From contig CBDCDL010000001.1 of assembly GCA_965215345.1 (NCBI GenBank), forward strand, positions 744,001 to 808,000: 64,000 nt of DNA. Direction: 5' to 3'. Both the position numbers and the translations under genes were made by a program. The notes beneath the pieces are model-generated. The model made no database searches and was not told where the DNA came from. It saw only the letters and a program-made list of their open reading frames with translations. Of the stretch, positions 1-7,876 are shown piece by piece (within the stretch, counting starts at the first letter, position 1; each line of letters starts with the position of its first letter). The DNA is from CATQHW01 sp965215345. Lineage in GTDB: Bacteria; Spirochaetota; Spirochaetia; SZUA-6; Bin103.

Positions 1-771
1 CCGAACCAGATTGGTCTTGCCCAGCAGCGACGCGACGAAGCCGTTTGCCGGTGACCAGTAGAGCTCCTCCGGCGTGCCGGTCTGCTGCAGCCGGCCGCCG
101 CGAAGCACCGCCACGCGGTCGGCGATGTTGAACGCCTCGTCGCGGTCGTGGGTCACGAAGATGGCCGTGGTGGTCCGCAGGGCAAGAATCGCGCGCAGCT
201 CTTCGACGAGCCGTGCGCGCAGCGGCCCGTCCAGGTTGTTGAGCGGTTCGTCCAGCAGCAGCACGCGCGGCCGCGGGGCCAGCGCGCGGGCGATCGCGGC
301 GCGCTGCGCCTGACCGCCGGAGACCTGGTGCGGGAATCGTTCCTGGGCGTCGCCGACGCGCACCAGCTCCACCACCTCGTCGATCCGCCGCGCTCGTGCC
401 CGTTCCGGCAGGCGGTGCAGTCCGAACGCGATGTTCTGTCGCAGCGTCAGGTGGGGCAGGAGCGCCGTGTCCTGGAAGACGACGCCGACGCTGCGCTCCT
501 CCGGCGGCAGCGAGTGCCTGCTGTCGGCGGCGCGGATCTCGCCGATGTCGATCGTCCCGGAGTCGGGCTCCTCGAAGCCGGCCACCAAGCGCAGCAGCGT
601 GGTCTTGCCGCTGCCGCTTTCGCCCAGGACGGCGGTCGTGCCGCCTTCCTCCACGGTGAGGGAGACCCGGTCCAGAGCCGGCGTCGAGCTTCCCTTGAAG
701 CGCTTGCTGACCGCGCCGAGTGTCAGGTCGCCGCCGGAGCGTGGCGGAGGGTTACGCCTGCGCCGGAGCAT
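1..771 (-). CDS. fbpC: Iron(III)-type ABC transporter ATP-binding protein (3' end outside window)
   Basis: ATPase of a ferric-iron/thiamine-type (FbpC/PotA-like) importer that powers the permease encoded just upstream. 257 residues are visible of a usual ~350; the C-terminal regulatory part lies beyond base 1. Walker A GESGSGKT is at residues 50-57, the Q-loop at about 100, the ABC signature VSGGQAQR at 150-157, Walker B VLLLDEPLNNLD at 170-181 and the switch His at 208. The ATG at 771 lies inside the end of the permease gene (20-base overlap), indicating translational coupling. The family is certain; iron specificity is inferred from the neighbouring binding protein and the HugZ-like gene. 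Confidence 0.88.
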   Translation of the reverse strand, partial: MLRRRRNPPPRSGGDLTLGAVSKRFKGSSTPALDRVSLTVEEGGTTAVLGESGSGKTTLLRLVAGFEEPDSGTIDIGEIRAADSRHSLPPEERSVGVVFQDTALLPHLTLRQNIAFGLHRLPERARARRIDEVVELVRVGDAQERFPHQVSGGQAQRAAIARALAPRPRVLLLDEPLNNLDGPLRARLVEELRAILALRTTTAIFVTHDRDEAFNIADRVAVLRGGRLQQTGTPEELYWSPANGFVASLLGKTNLVR

Positions 772-2506
772 TGACGGGCGTCGAGCGCGACCGTGAAGGC
801 GTGCCGCCGGTCGCGATCAGGCGGTTGAGGATCAGGACCGGACCGAGCCCGGCGGCGATGATCACCAGCGCGTACGGCGCCGCTTCGACGATCTGTTCAT
901 TGCCGGCCAGCCGATACACGTTGGTCGCCAGCGTCTCCAGGCGGAACGGGCGCAGGATCAGCGTCAGCGGCAACTCCTTCAGCATCTCGACGACCATCAG
1001 GATCGACGCCGTCATCAGGGCCGGACGCAGATTCGGCAGCGCGACGTGCAGCAGGCCGCGTCCCGGCCGAAACCCCAGCGCGCGTCCCACCTCGTCGAAG
1101 CGAGCCGGTATGCGGCAGAATCCGGAGTCGATCGCGTGGTACCCCAGGGCGAAGAAGCGCACCACGTAGGCGGCGATCAGCGCCAGTCCGGAGCCCGTCA
1201 GCAGCAGGCCCGGCGAGAAGCCGAGCAGGGCGCTCACGGCGTCGTTCAACCGGTGGTCGACCCAAGTGTAGGCGGTGGCGATGCCGACCGCCAGCACGGC
1301 CGCCGGCACCGCGTAGCCGGCCGTGGACCAGCGGGCCAGCGCCCCGACCAGCCGGTCCTTGCGGATCCGCGCCGCGTACGCGACCAGCAGGGCGAGCGCC
1401 ACGGTGGCGGCGGTTGCCGCCACCGCCAGGCCGATGCTGGTGCCCGTCAAGCGGACGAGATCCACGTCGAAGCCCGGCAGGCGGCGGGAGGCCCACCACA
1501 GGAGTTGGCCGACCGGCAACCCGAATCCGGCGATCACCGGCAGGGAGCAGGCGGCCGAGGCGCACAGAGCCGGCGCGCCCTGCAGCCGCCGCCGGACCAG
1601 GGGGCGATCGTGCAGCGTCGCATCGCCGAACCCCGCCGCGCCGCGGCCGCGGTGCTCGATCGCTTGCAGCAACGCGACGATGACGAGCATCAGCGCTCCC
1701 AGCGCCAGGGCGACCTTGACGCTGCCGAGGCCGAACCAGCCGCGGAAGATGCCGATCGTGAGGGTATCGACGCCGAGATAGTGCGAGGCGCCGAACTCGC
1801 CGAGCGTCTCCATCACCACCAGCATCACCCCGGCGACCAGTGCCGGCCGGGTTGCCGGCAGGACCGCGCGGGCAAACGCCTCGACGCCGGAGCTGCCCAG
1901 GCTGCGGGTCACTTCCAGCAGGGTCGCTCCCTGCTGGGCGAAGGCCGCGCGCGCGGTGAGATAGACGTAGGGGTAGAGCAGCGTGGTGAGCACGCACGCC
2001 AGCCCGCCGAAGCCCCGCACCCTCAGGATGGGGTAGGCGCCGGCCGGGATGTCCAGCACTTCCCGGAACAGAAGCTGCGCGGGCCCCGTGTAGTCGAAGA
2101 TGCCGGCGTACGCCAGGGCGCCGATGTAGGTCGGGAGGGCCAGCGGCAGCACCAGCAGCCAGCCCAGCGCGCGGCGGCCGGGAAAGTCGTACCCGGTTAC
2201 CAGCCACGCGGCCGTCACGCCGACCAGTGCGCACAACCCGGCGACCAGGGCGACCAGGGCGATGGTGGTGCCGACATAGCGCGGCAGGACCGTCCGCATC
2301 AGGTGGCCCATCTCCGCGGACAGGAACCCGTCCAGGTTCCCGATCACGACCAGGAGCGGCGCACCGATCAGGATGACGACCGCGATCGGCGCAGCCAGCC
2401 AGCCGCGCGACACCGGGACTCGTGACGCGGGACCGCGCGGCGTCCGCTGCGTGGCGACACCGGGGCGGACCGTTCTCGGCAGCCGCGCCGTCAGCAGGTC
2501 AGCCAT
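752..2506 (-). CDS. fbpB: Iron(III)-type ABC transporter permease (fused double permease)
   Basis: Inner-membrane permease of the iron-type importer, 584 residues, with two binding-protein-dependent permease domains in one chain as in FbpB/ThiP proteins. Many hydrophobic segments are visible, the first at about residues 36-55. Two EAA-like loops that dock the ATPase can be seen: one around EVTRSLGSSG in the first half and one around EVGRALGFRPG in the second. The start ATG at 2506 follows a 190-base gap after the binding-protein gene. That gap holds a long hairpin and an AT-rich stretch (2521-2565) that could carry a secondary promoter. The substrate is inferred from context. Confidence 0.88.
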   Translation of the reverse strand: MADLLTARLPRTVRPGVATQRTPRGPASRVPVSRGWLAAPIAVVILIGAPLLVVIGNLDGFLSAEMGHLMRTVLPRYVGTTIALVALVAGLCALVGVTAAWLVTGYDFPGRRALGWLLVLPLALPTYIGALAYAGIFDYTGPAQLLFREVLDIPAGAYPILRVRGFGGLACVLTTLLYPYVYLTARAAFAQQGATLLEVTRSLGSSGVEAFARAVLPATRPALVAGVMLVVMETLGEFGASHYLGVDTLTIGIFRGWFGLGSVKVALALGALMLVIVALLQAIEHRGRGAAGFGDATLHDRPLVRRRLQGAPALCASAACSLPVIAGFGLPVGQLLWWASRRLPGFDVDLVRLTGTSIGLAVAATAATVALALLVAYAARIRKDRLVGALARWSTAGYAVPAAVLAVGIATAYTWVDHRLNDAVSALLGFSPGLLLTGSGLALIAAYVVRFFALGYHAIDSGFCRIPARFDEVGRALGFRPGRGLLHVALPNLRPALMTASILMVVEMLKELPLTLILRPFRLETLATNVYRLAGNEQIVEAAPYALVIIAAGLGPVLILNRLIATGGTPSRSRSTPVNAPAQA

Positions 2507-2655
2507 CCCGTGCCTGAACCGGTACCATATGAATCAAGCTACGTTAAGTCCATATAGACGGATTGAGCGAAGAGCGCAAGAGGCGTGCGGAGGAGGATGA
2601 GGGACCCCGCGGGCGGGCGCAGCGGTGCAGCCGCGCCGGCCCGCGCGGATGGCTG

Positions 2656-2688
2656 ATGCGGCCGGCGCTCATCCGGCGCCGGCCGCAT
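2656..2688. other. Perfect 13-bp inverted repeat between fbpA and fbpB
   Basis: ATGCGGCCGGCGC (2656-2668) and its exact complement (2676-2688) enclose a 7-base loop, beginning 10 bases after the fbpA stop codon in the direction of transcription. No T-run follows, so a simple intrinsic terminator is unlikely. Such intercistronic hairpins after binding-protein genes commonly protect the upstream mRNA or cause partial termination, giving more binding protein than permease. That role is inferred. Confidence 0.6.
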
Positions 2689-2698
2689 GGCGGGTACG

Positions 2699-3721
2699 TC
2701 AACGCCAGCCGGCGTGGTCGAAGACGCGCACCGCATCGGCGTTGAGCTCGCCCAGCCGGTGCAACGAAAGGGCGTCGGCCGTGAAGTCGCCCCACGACTG
2801 GAGCAGCGGCGACGGGCTCACCGCAGGGTTGACCGGGTACTCGTGGTTGGCGGCGGAGAACAGCTCCTGCGCCTCGGCTCCGGTCAGGAACTCCAGCAGC
2901 TTGACCGCGTTGTCGAGGTTCCTGGCGCTCATCGCGACCCCTGCGCCGCTGACGTTGACGTGGGCGCCGCGATCGTTCTGGTTCGGGAAGAAGACCCGCA
3001 CCTGCGCGCCGACCTCGCGCTCGTACTCGTCGCCGGAGTTGATCAGCAGACCGACGTAGTAGGTGTTGACGACCGCCAGGTCGCCCTCCCCGGCGGCGAC
3101 CGCCTTCATCTGGTCGCGGTCGTTGCCCTGCGGGGTGCGCGCCATGTTGGCGACCATGCCGGCCGCCCACGCGGCGGCCTCGGCCTCGCCCTCGTTGGCG
3201 ATGATGGAAGCCAGGAGCGACTGGTTGTAGATGTTCGACGACGACCGGATCAGGATGCGGCCCTGCCACATGGGGTGCGTGAGCTCGGCGTAGGTGGACA
3301 GCTCGTCCGGCGACACGCGGTCCGGGTGGTAGACGATCACGCGGGCGCGCTGCGTGAGGCCGAACCAGTGGCCCTCCGGGTCGCGCAGGTGGGCCGGCAC
3401 GTTCGCCTGCAGCACGGCCGACGTCACGGGCTTCAGCAGGCCCAGCGACTGGGCGCGCACCAAGCGGCCGGCGTCGACGGTCATCAGGATGTCCGCCGGC
3501 GATGCCGTGCCTTCGCGCGACAGGCGTTCGATGAGCTCGTCCGCCTTGCCCTGAATGACGTTGACCTCGATCCCGGTCTGCTCCTCGAAGCGGTCGTAGA
3601 GCGCCTGATCGGTGTCGTAGTGACGGTGCGAGTAGACGTTGACCTCACCGTCGGCGAGCGCGGTGCCGCCGGCCGCCAGGATGAAGGCGAGCGACACCAG
3701 CAATGGGAATGTCCGTCTCAT
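2699..3721 (-). CDS. fbpA: Iron(III) ABC transporter substrate-binding protein
   Basis: Periplasmic binding protein of the importer, 340 residues, of the ferric-binding extracellular solute-binding family. The N-terminus (MRRTFPLLVSLAFILAAG) is a signal peptide with cleavage near ALA-DG. The mature start DGEVNVYSHRHYDTD is typical of FbpA/FutA proteins, and a Tyr pair late in the chain (NTYYVG) matches the iron-ligand region. The start at ATG 3721 is chosen because a strong AGGAGG lies 7 bases upstream; a longer frame opening at 3784 has no such site and would put 21 residues before the signal peptide. Transcription probably starts from the region containing the TCACAT palindrome. Confidence 0.9.
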   Translation of the reverse strand: MRRTFPLLVSLAFILAAGGTALADGEVNVYSHRHYDTDQALYDRFEEQTGIEVNVIQGKADELIERLSREGTASPADILMTVDAGRLVRAQSLGLLKPVTSAVLQANVPAHLRDPEGHWFGLTQRARVIVYHPDRVSPDELSTYAELTHPMWQGRILIRSSSNIYNQSLLASIIANEGEAEAAAWAAGMVANMARTPQGNDRDQMKAVAAGEGDLAVVNTYYVGLLINSGDEYEREVGAQVRVFFPNQNDRGAHVNVSGAGVAMSARNLDNAVKLLEFLTGAEAQELFSAANHEYPVNPAVSPSPLLQSWGDFTADALSLHRLGELNADAVRVFDHAGWR

Positions 3722-3785
3722 GCAGAGACCTCCTGTAAGGGAAAGTGATCGCGGTAGTGAAGCAAGTTGAATTAGTATTGTCAAG

Positions 3786-3802
3786 TCACATTAAGTATGT
3801 GA
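3786..3802. promoter_or_regulatory. Palindromic operator candidate between iron ABC operon and HugZ-like gene
   Basis: TCACAT-TAAGT-ATGTGA is a perfect 6+6 inverted repeat in an AT-rich island within G+C-rich DNA. It lies immediately upstream of a TTGACA (-35-like, minus strand 3784-3779) reading toward fbpA, and 36 bases before the divergent small ORF. A metal-responsive repressor or CRP-like activator would fit. It is not a canonical 19-bp Fur box. Confidence 0.45.
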
Positions 3803-3837
3803 ATATGAATTAATCATGACTCTGGAGGGAGGCGAAC

Positions 3838-4044
3838 ATGGACGGAATCGACAAGGACACGGGCAGCGGCAAGGACGACGCGCGATCGGTCGCCTGCGGG
3901 TGCGCGCGGGCGTTGCGGGCCGGGCCGGAAGCGGCCCTGCAGTGCGCCTGCGTACGTGGCAACCGGGATCGTCAGTCTTCGAGCGAGGTGACTGGCGCTC
4001 GCACGGCACGGCGGGATAGAAATGCGGGAGAGCGTGCCGGGTGA
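3838..4044 (+). CDS. Small Cys-containing protein coupled to HugZ-like gene
   Basis: Unrecognised 68-residue ORF. It is supported by a strong GGAGGGAGG ribosome site just before its ATG and by a GTGA overlap with the next gene, the usual sign of translational coupling. The chain has two Cys-x-Cys pairs (CGC at about residue 20 and CAC at about 37) separated by an alanine/arginine-rich stretch, which could bind metal or an Fe-S cluster. The C-terminus is Arg-rich and low-complexity. It could instead be a leader ORF that only drives translation of the downstream gene. Confidence 0.4.
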   Translation: MDGIDKDTGSGKDDARSVACGCARALRAGPEAALQCACVRGNRDRQSSSEVTGARTARRDRNAGERAG

Positions 4045-4844
4045 GTCGAGCTGACGGACATGGGGGCGGAGGCGGCGGGCCGCCGATCGCAGGCAATCCC
4101 GAGTCGTTTCCCTCCGATGCGGAGCTGGCGCGCACGCTGACTGCCACGCGCGAGCGCGCGACCCTGTGTACGTTGACCGCGGACGGCTACCCCTACGGGA
4201 GTGTGGTTTCCTACGTGGCGGACGATGCCGGCGCGCCCGTCGTGCTGATCTCGGAGATGGCCGAGCACACCGTCAACGCACACGGGGACGACCGCGCAAG
4301 CGTGCTGATAACGGCTCCGACGCGGGAGCACGCGGACCCGCTCGGCACCGCCCGCCTGACCCTGGTCGGGCGCCTGCGGCTGCTGGAGCACCCCGGGCAG
4401 AGGCGTGACGCCTACCTGGAGCGCCATCCGTACGCCGCCTATTACGCGGACTTCAGCGATTTCGGCTTCTGGCTCCTCGACGTGGAGCGATGCCGGTTCG
4501 TGGGCGGCTTCGGTCACATGAGCTGGGTCACCGCCGACGACTACCGGCACGCCGCGGTCGATCCGCTGGCGGAGGCGGCGGACGGGATCGTCGCGCACAT
4601 GAACGGGGACCACGCCGACGCCAACCTGCTCTACGCGCAGGCGCTGGCCGGGCTGGCGGACGCGACGGAAGCGTCGCTGACGGGCATCGACCGCTACGGG
4701 ATGACGCTGCGCGCGCAGACGCCTGCGGGTCCGCGCCTGGCGCGGGTCGCCTTTCCCCAGGCACTCCGCCGGGCCGACCAGGCCCGTCCGGCGGTGATCG
4801 AGCGACTGGACGCGGCCCGGCAGGCCGCCGGCCGGCCGCGCTGA
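4041..4844 (+). CDS. HugZ-like flavin/haem protein (PNPOx fold + DUF2470)
   Basis: 267 residues with an N-terminal pyridoxamine-5'-phosphate-oxidase-like split barrel (about 20-160; YPYGSVVSYVADD is characteristic) and a C-terminal DUF2470 domain (about 170-260; IVAHMNGDHADANL is characteristic). This architecture is that of HugZ/HutZ haem-utilisation proteins and of related glutamyl-tRNA-reductase-binding proteins. Its position divergent from an iron importer supports a role in haem iron release or iron homeostasis. It starts at GTG 4041, overlapping the small ORF by 4 bases. The haem-degrading activity is inferred, not visible. Confidence 0.8.
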   Translation: MSRADGHGGGGGGPPIAGNPESFPSDAELARTLTATRERATLCTLTADGYPYGSVVSYVADDAGAPVVLISEMAEHTVNAHGDDRASVLITAPTREHADPLGTARLTLVGRLRLLEHPGQRRDAYLERHPYAAYYADFSDFGFWLLDVERCRFVGGFGHMSWVTADDYRHAAVDPLAEAADGIVAHMNGDHADANLLYAQALAGLADATEASLTGIDRYGMTLRAQTPAGPRLARVAFPQALRRADQARPAVIERLDAARQAAGRPR

Positions 4845-5089
4845 GTCGGCTTCACGGGCCGGAGGCTGCGAACCGGCAGGCGATCAGCGTCGCGCAGGTG
4901 ATCCGGACGTTGAGCCGCATGCGCCCGCCCCGGCGCACCGGCACGTCCACGCCGGACTCGACGCGGCGGTCCCGGTCGTCGTGGCCGAAGCCGGGAATCG
5001 GCGCGGTCTCGCGCCTGCTCGCGACGGCGCCGGCCACTTGGCCGTCCGTCGCGTTTCGCGGTAGACCTATTCAAAAGGAGGACGAACCT

Positions 5090-5254
5090 ATGGCCGCTTG
5101 CCCCGTGTGCGAAGCCGACGTGCCGTTGGAGGACGACGTCGTCATGGGAGAGCTGATCGAGTGCCCGGAGTGCGGATCGGAGCTGGAAGTGGTCTCCCTC
5201 GATCCGCTGGAGCTGGATGAGGCGCCGGAGGAAGAGGAGGACTGGGGCGAGTGA
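5090..5254 (+). CDS. lysW: LysW amino-group carrier protein
   Basis: 54-residue acidic carrier whose C-terminal Glu is the attachment point for biosynthetic intermediates. The N-terminal zinc ribbon has Cys pairs CPVC (4-7) and CPEC (25-28), and the chain ends in the hallmark EDWGE. The start at ATG 5090 is fixed by AAAGGAGG 8 bases upstream. It overlaps lysX by 4 bases. LysW protects the amino group of aminoadipate (lysine route) or glutamate (arginine route). The 245 bases before it (4845-5089) hold only G+C-rich sequence with no convincing gene and probably carry the operon promoter. Confidence 0.95.
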   Translation: MAACPVCEADVPLEDDVVMGELIECPECGSELEVVSLDPLELDEAPEEEEDWGE

Positions 5255-6096
5255 GCGAAGTGAGAGTCGGCGTGCTGCACTCCCTGGTGCGCAAGGAGGA
5301 GAAGCTCCTGATCGCCGCGTTCCGCGACCGGGGCGTGGAGGTGACGCTGATCGATGACCGCAAGCTGGTGTTCGACCTGCAGCGCCGCCCTCACGTGGAC
5401 GTGGTCCTCGAGCGCTGCATCAACCATTCGCGCGCGCTGCACGCCCTGCGCCTGCTGGAGAGCCTGGGCGTCCACTGCGTGAACAGGTACCAGGTCGCCG
5501 AAGTGTGCGGGGACAAGATCCTCACCGCCGTCGCGCTGCAGGAGCACGGCGTGCCGCAGCCGGAGGTGCGCGTGGCCTTCACCGACGAGTCCGCGCTGCA
5601 GGCGATCGAGGAGATCGGCTACCCGGTGGTGCTGAAGCCGGCCGTCGGCTCCTGGGGCCGCCTGATCGCCAAGGTGAACGACCGCGAGGCGGCCGAGTCG
5701 ATTCTGGAGCACAAGCGCATCCTGGGCTCCTACCACCACTCGATCTTCTTCGTGCAGAAGTACATCGACAAACCCGGCCGAGACATCCGCTGCTTCGTGA
5801 TCGGCGACCGCTGCATCGCCGCCATCTACCGCTCCTCCGCGCACTGGAAGACCAACACCGCGCTCGGCGGCAACGCCGCGGGTGCGCCGGTCACCGCGGA
5901 GCTGGACGAGCTTGCCCTGAGCGCGGCCCGGGCCGTGGGCGGCGGGATGGTCGGCGTCGACATCCTGGAAAGCGACCACGGCCTGCTCGTGAACGAGGTC
6001 AACTACACGATGGAGTTCAGCAACAGCATCCACACGACCGGCGTCGACATCCCCGCCCACATCGTCGACTACACCATCGGCCAAGCCGCCCGATGA
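5251..6096 (+). CDS. lysX: LysX: aminoadipate/glutamate-LysW ligase
   Basis: ATP-grasp ligase that joins the amino group of alpha-aminoadipate (or glutamate) to the C-terminal Glu of LysW. At 281 residues it has normal LysX/ArgX/RimK length. The ATP-grasp core runs from about residue 90 to 280, with VLKPAVGSWGRL and the metal-binding end DILESDHGLLVNEVNYTMEF. NTALGGNA (about 206-213) lies in the substrate-specificity loop. From this I cannot decide between lysine and arginine use. GTG start inside lysW; ATGA overlap with lysY. Confidence 0.93.
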   Translation: MSEVRVGVLHSLVRKEEKLLIAAFRDRGVEVTLIDDRKLVFDLQRRPHVDVVLERCINHSRALHALRLLESLGVHCVNRYQVAEVCGDKILTAVALQEHGVPQPEVRVAFTDESALQAIEEIGYPVVLKPAVGSWGRLIAKVNDREAAESILEHKRILGSYHHSIFFVQKYIDKPGRDIRCFVIGDRCIAAIYRSSAHWKTNTALGGNAAGAPVTAELDELALSAARAVGGGMVGVDILESDHGLLVNEVNYTMEFSNSIHTTGVDIPAHIVDYTIGQAAR

Positions 6097-7121
6097 TCCG
6101 CGCCTCCATCGTCGGTGCCTCCGGCTACACGGGAGGGGAGTTGCTGCGGCTGCTGCTCTTCCATCCGAGCGTGTCGGTGGGTCAGGCCACCTCCGAGCGG
6201 CTGGCCGGCAAGTACGTGCGCCACACCCATCCCAACCTGCGCGGCGTCACGGATCTGAAATTCGTGTCGGCCGCCGAGCTGGCTCCGTGCGACGTGCTGT
6301 TCCTGTGCCTCCCGCACGGGCGCGCGATGGACCGGATCGACCGGTTCCGCAGTCTGGCCGAGCGCATCGTCGATCTCAGCGCCGACTTTCGCCTGCGCGA
6401 CCCGGATGCCTACGTCCGCTGGTACGGAGGCGCGCACCCGCGGCCGGAGCTGCTGGCCGACGCGGTGTACGGGATGCCCGAACTGCACCGCGATCGGCTG
6501 CCGCACGCGGCGCTGGTCGCCGGCTGCGGCTGCAACGCCACGGCGACCATCCTGGCGCTGCGCCCGCTGGTGGCCGCCGGCGTGGTCGAGCAGGCGGTCG
6601 TGGAGGTGAAGGCGGGCTCGAGCGAGGGCGGCAACGAGGCGAGCGCCGCAAGCCATCACCCGGAACGGTCGGGAAGCGTGCGCTCCTACAAGCCGACCGG
6701 GCACCGGCACCAGGCCGAGATGCTGCAGGAGCTCGGCGGCCGGCTGCGCCTGAGCTTTTCGGCGACGGCGGTGGAGATGGTTCGCGGCATCCTGGTCACC
6801 GCGCACGTGTTTCTCTCCGAGTCGATGGATGAGAAGGCGGTGTGGCGGATCTTCCGCCGTGCCTGCGCGGATGAGCCGTTCGTCCGCATCGTCAAGGAGC
6901 GTCAGGGCATCTACCGGTTTCCTGAGCCCAAGATCCTCACCGGCAGCAATTACTGCGACATCGGCTTCGAGCTCGACGCCGACGCGCGCCGGCTGGTGGT
7001 GATGAGCGCGCTGGACAACCTGATGAAGGGCGCCGCCGGCCAGGCGGTGCAGGCGTTCAACGTCATGTACGGGCTGGACGAGCGCGCCGGGCTGGAGTTT
7101 CCCGGCCTGCATCCCGTCTGA
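6093..7121 (+). CDS. lysY: LysY: LysW-aminoadipate-semialdehyde dehydrogenase
   Basis: NADPH-dependent reductase of the ArgC family that reduces the LysW-bound phosphate to the semialdehyde. 342 residues. The N-terminal nucleotide-binding motif is GASGYTGGELLRLL (7-20). The catalytic Cys is in VAGCGCNATA (about 147). C-terminal features typical of LysY/ArgC are KAGSSEGGNEAS and SALDNLMKGAAGQA. The ATG overlaps the lysX stop. It acts after LysZ and before LysJ although it is encoded upstream of both. Confidence 0.93.
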   Translation: MIRASIVGASGYTGGELLRLLLFHPSVSVGQATSERLAGKYVRHTHPNLRGVTDLKFVSAAELAPCDVLFLCLPHGRAMDRIDRFRSLAERIVDLSADFRLRDPDAYVRWYGGAHPRPELLADAVYGMPELHRDRLPHAALVAGCGCNATATILALRPLVAAGVVEQAVVEVKAGSSEGGNEASAASHHPERSGSVRSYKPTGHRHQAEMLQELGGRLRLSFSATAVEMVRGILVTAHVFLSESMDEKAVWRIFRRACADEPFVRIVKERQGIYRFPEPKILTGSNYCDIGFELDADARRLVVMSALDNLMKGAAGQAVQAFNVMYGLDERAGLEFPGLHPV

Positions 7122-7141
7122 GCGGCCGAGCGCCCAGCCGC

Positions 7142-7873
7142 ATGTGCCGCCTGCTTGCGGTCTCATCCCCGCAGCCGTTCGCATTGCAGCGCTACCTCGA
7201 GCCGTTCGCCGAGATCGCCCGCACCAGCAGCGAGTACCAGGGCCACGGCTGGGGCTGCGGCTGGATGACCCCGGACGGGTGGCGCCTCTACCACGACATC
7301 GCCCCGATCTGGGGGGACCCGTCGCCGCCGCGCGGACACACCCGGCTGCTGGTCGCGCACGCCCGCAGCGCGTTCCGGGACGAGGGCATCGAGGTCCGCA
7401 ACAACATGCCGTTCACCGACGGCCGCTCGCTGTTCCTGTTCAACGGCGAGCTGCGCGGCGTACGGATGAAGGAGGAGGGGCGCATCGGCGCGGAGAAGGT
7501 GTTCAACTACATCCGCCGCTTCGATCGCGGCGATATGGCGGAAGCGATGCGCAAGGGGCTGGCGATCATCGAGCGGCGCACCCGCCATGTGCGGGCGATG
7601 AACATCATCATCGCCGACGCTGCGGCCATCCGGGCGACCAACCGCTTCAACGACTCGCCCGATTACTTCCAGATGCACGTTTCGGCAAACCCGGAGCGAC
7701 TGGTACTCTGTTCCGACCCGCTCCCCGGCAGCGGCGCATCCGGCACTTCCGGGGTGGACGAGTGGCAGCCGCTCGCCACCGGCGACGTGCACACCTACCG
7801 GACCGACACGCCGGACCGACACGCCGGACCGACAGGCCGGACCGACAAGGCCGGACGACAAGGCAGGACCTGA
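7142..7873 (+). CDS. Class II glutamine amidotransferase in the LysW operon
   Basis: 243-residue stand-alone Ntn amidotransferase domain. The catalytic Cys is residue 2 (MCRLLAVSS), exposed after Met removal. VAHARSAF and FLFNGELRG correspond to the glutamine-binding and oxyanion regions. The family includes YafJ-like proteins and releases ammonia from glutamine. It lies between lysY and lysZ in a coupled operon, so it may supply ammonia or act on a LysW-bound intermediate; no such step is in the established pathway. The last ~25 residues are encoded by a 13-nt tandem repeat and are low-complexity (Asp/Arg/Gly/Thr), so the true C-terminus may vary between strains. Confidence 0.85.
   Translation: MCRLLAVSSPQPFALQRYLEPFAEIARTSSEYQGHGWGCGWMTPDGWRLYHDIAPIWGDPSPPRGHTRLLVAHARSAFRDEGIEVRNNMPFTDGRSLFLFNGELRGVRMKEEGRIGAEKVFNYIRRFDRGDMAEAMRKGLAIIERRTRHVRAMNIIIADAAAIRATNRFNDSPDYFQMHVSANPERLVLCSDPLPGSGASGTSGVDEWQPLATGDVHTYRTDTPDRHAGPTGRTDKAGRQGRT
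7800..7870 (+). repeat. 13-nt tandem repeat at the end of the amidotransferase gene
   Basis: Five imperfect copies of GGACCGACACGCC (7800, 7813, 7826, 7839, 7853) plus a partial sixth. The unit is not a multiple of three, so copy-number change would alter the C-terminus, its stop and the spacing to lysZ. Confidence 0.85.
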
Positions 7874-7876
7874 ACG

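Noticed and set aside
2521..2565. Canonical Fur box before fbpB
   Set aside because: AT-rich with TTAAG-like pieces but no 19-bp inverted repeat of the GATAATGAT type.
4852..5037. 61-codon minus-strand ORF before lysW
   Set aside because: No ribosome site, no similarity, Arg-rich composition typical of shadow frames.
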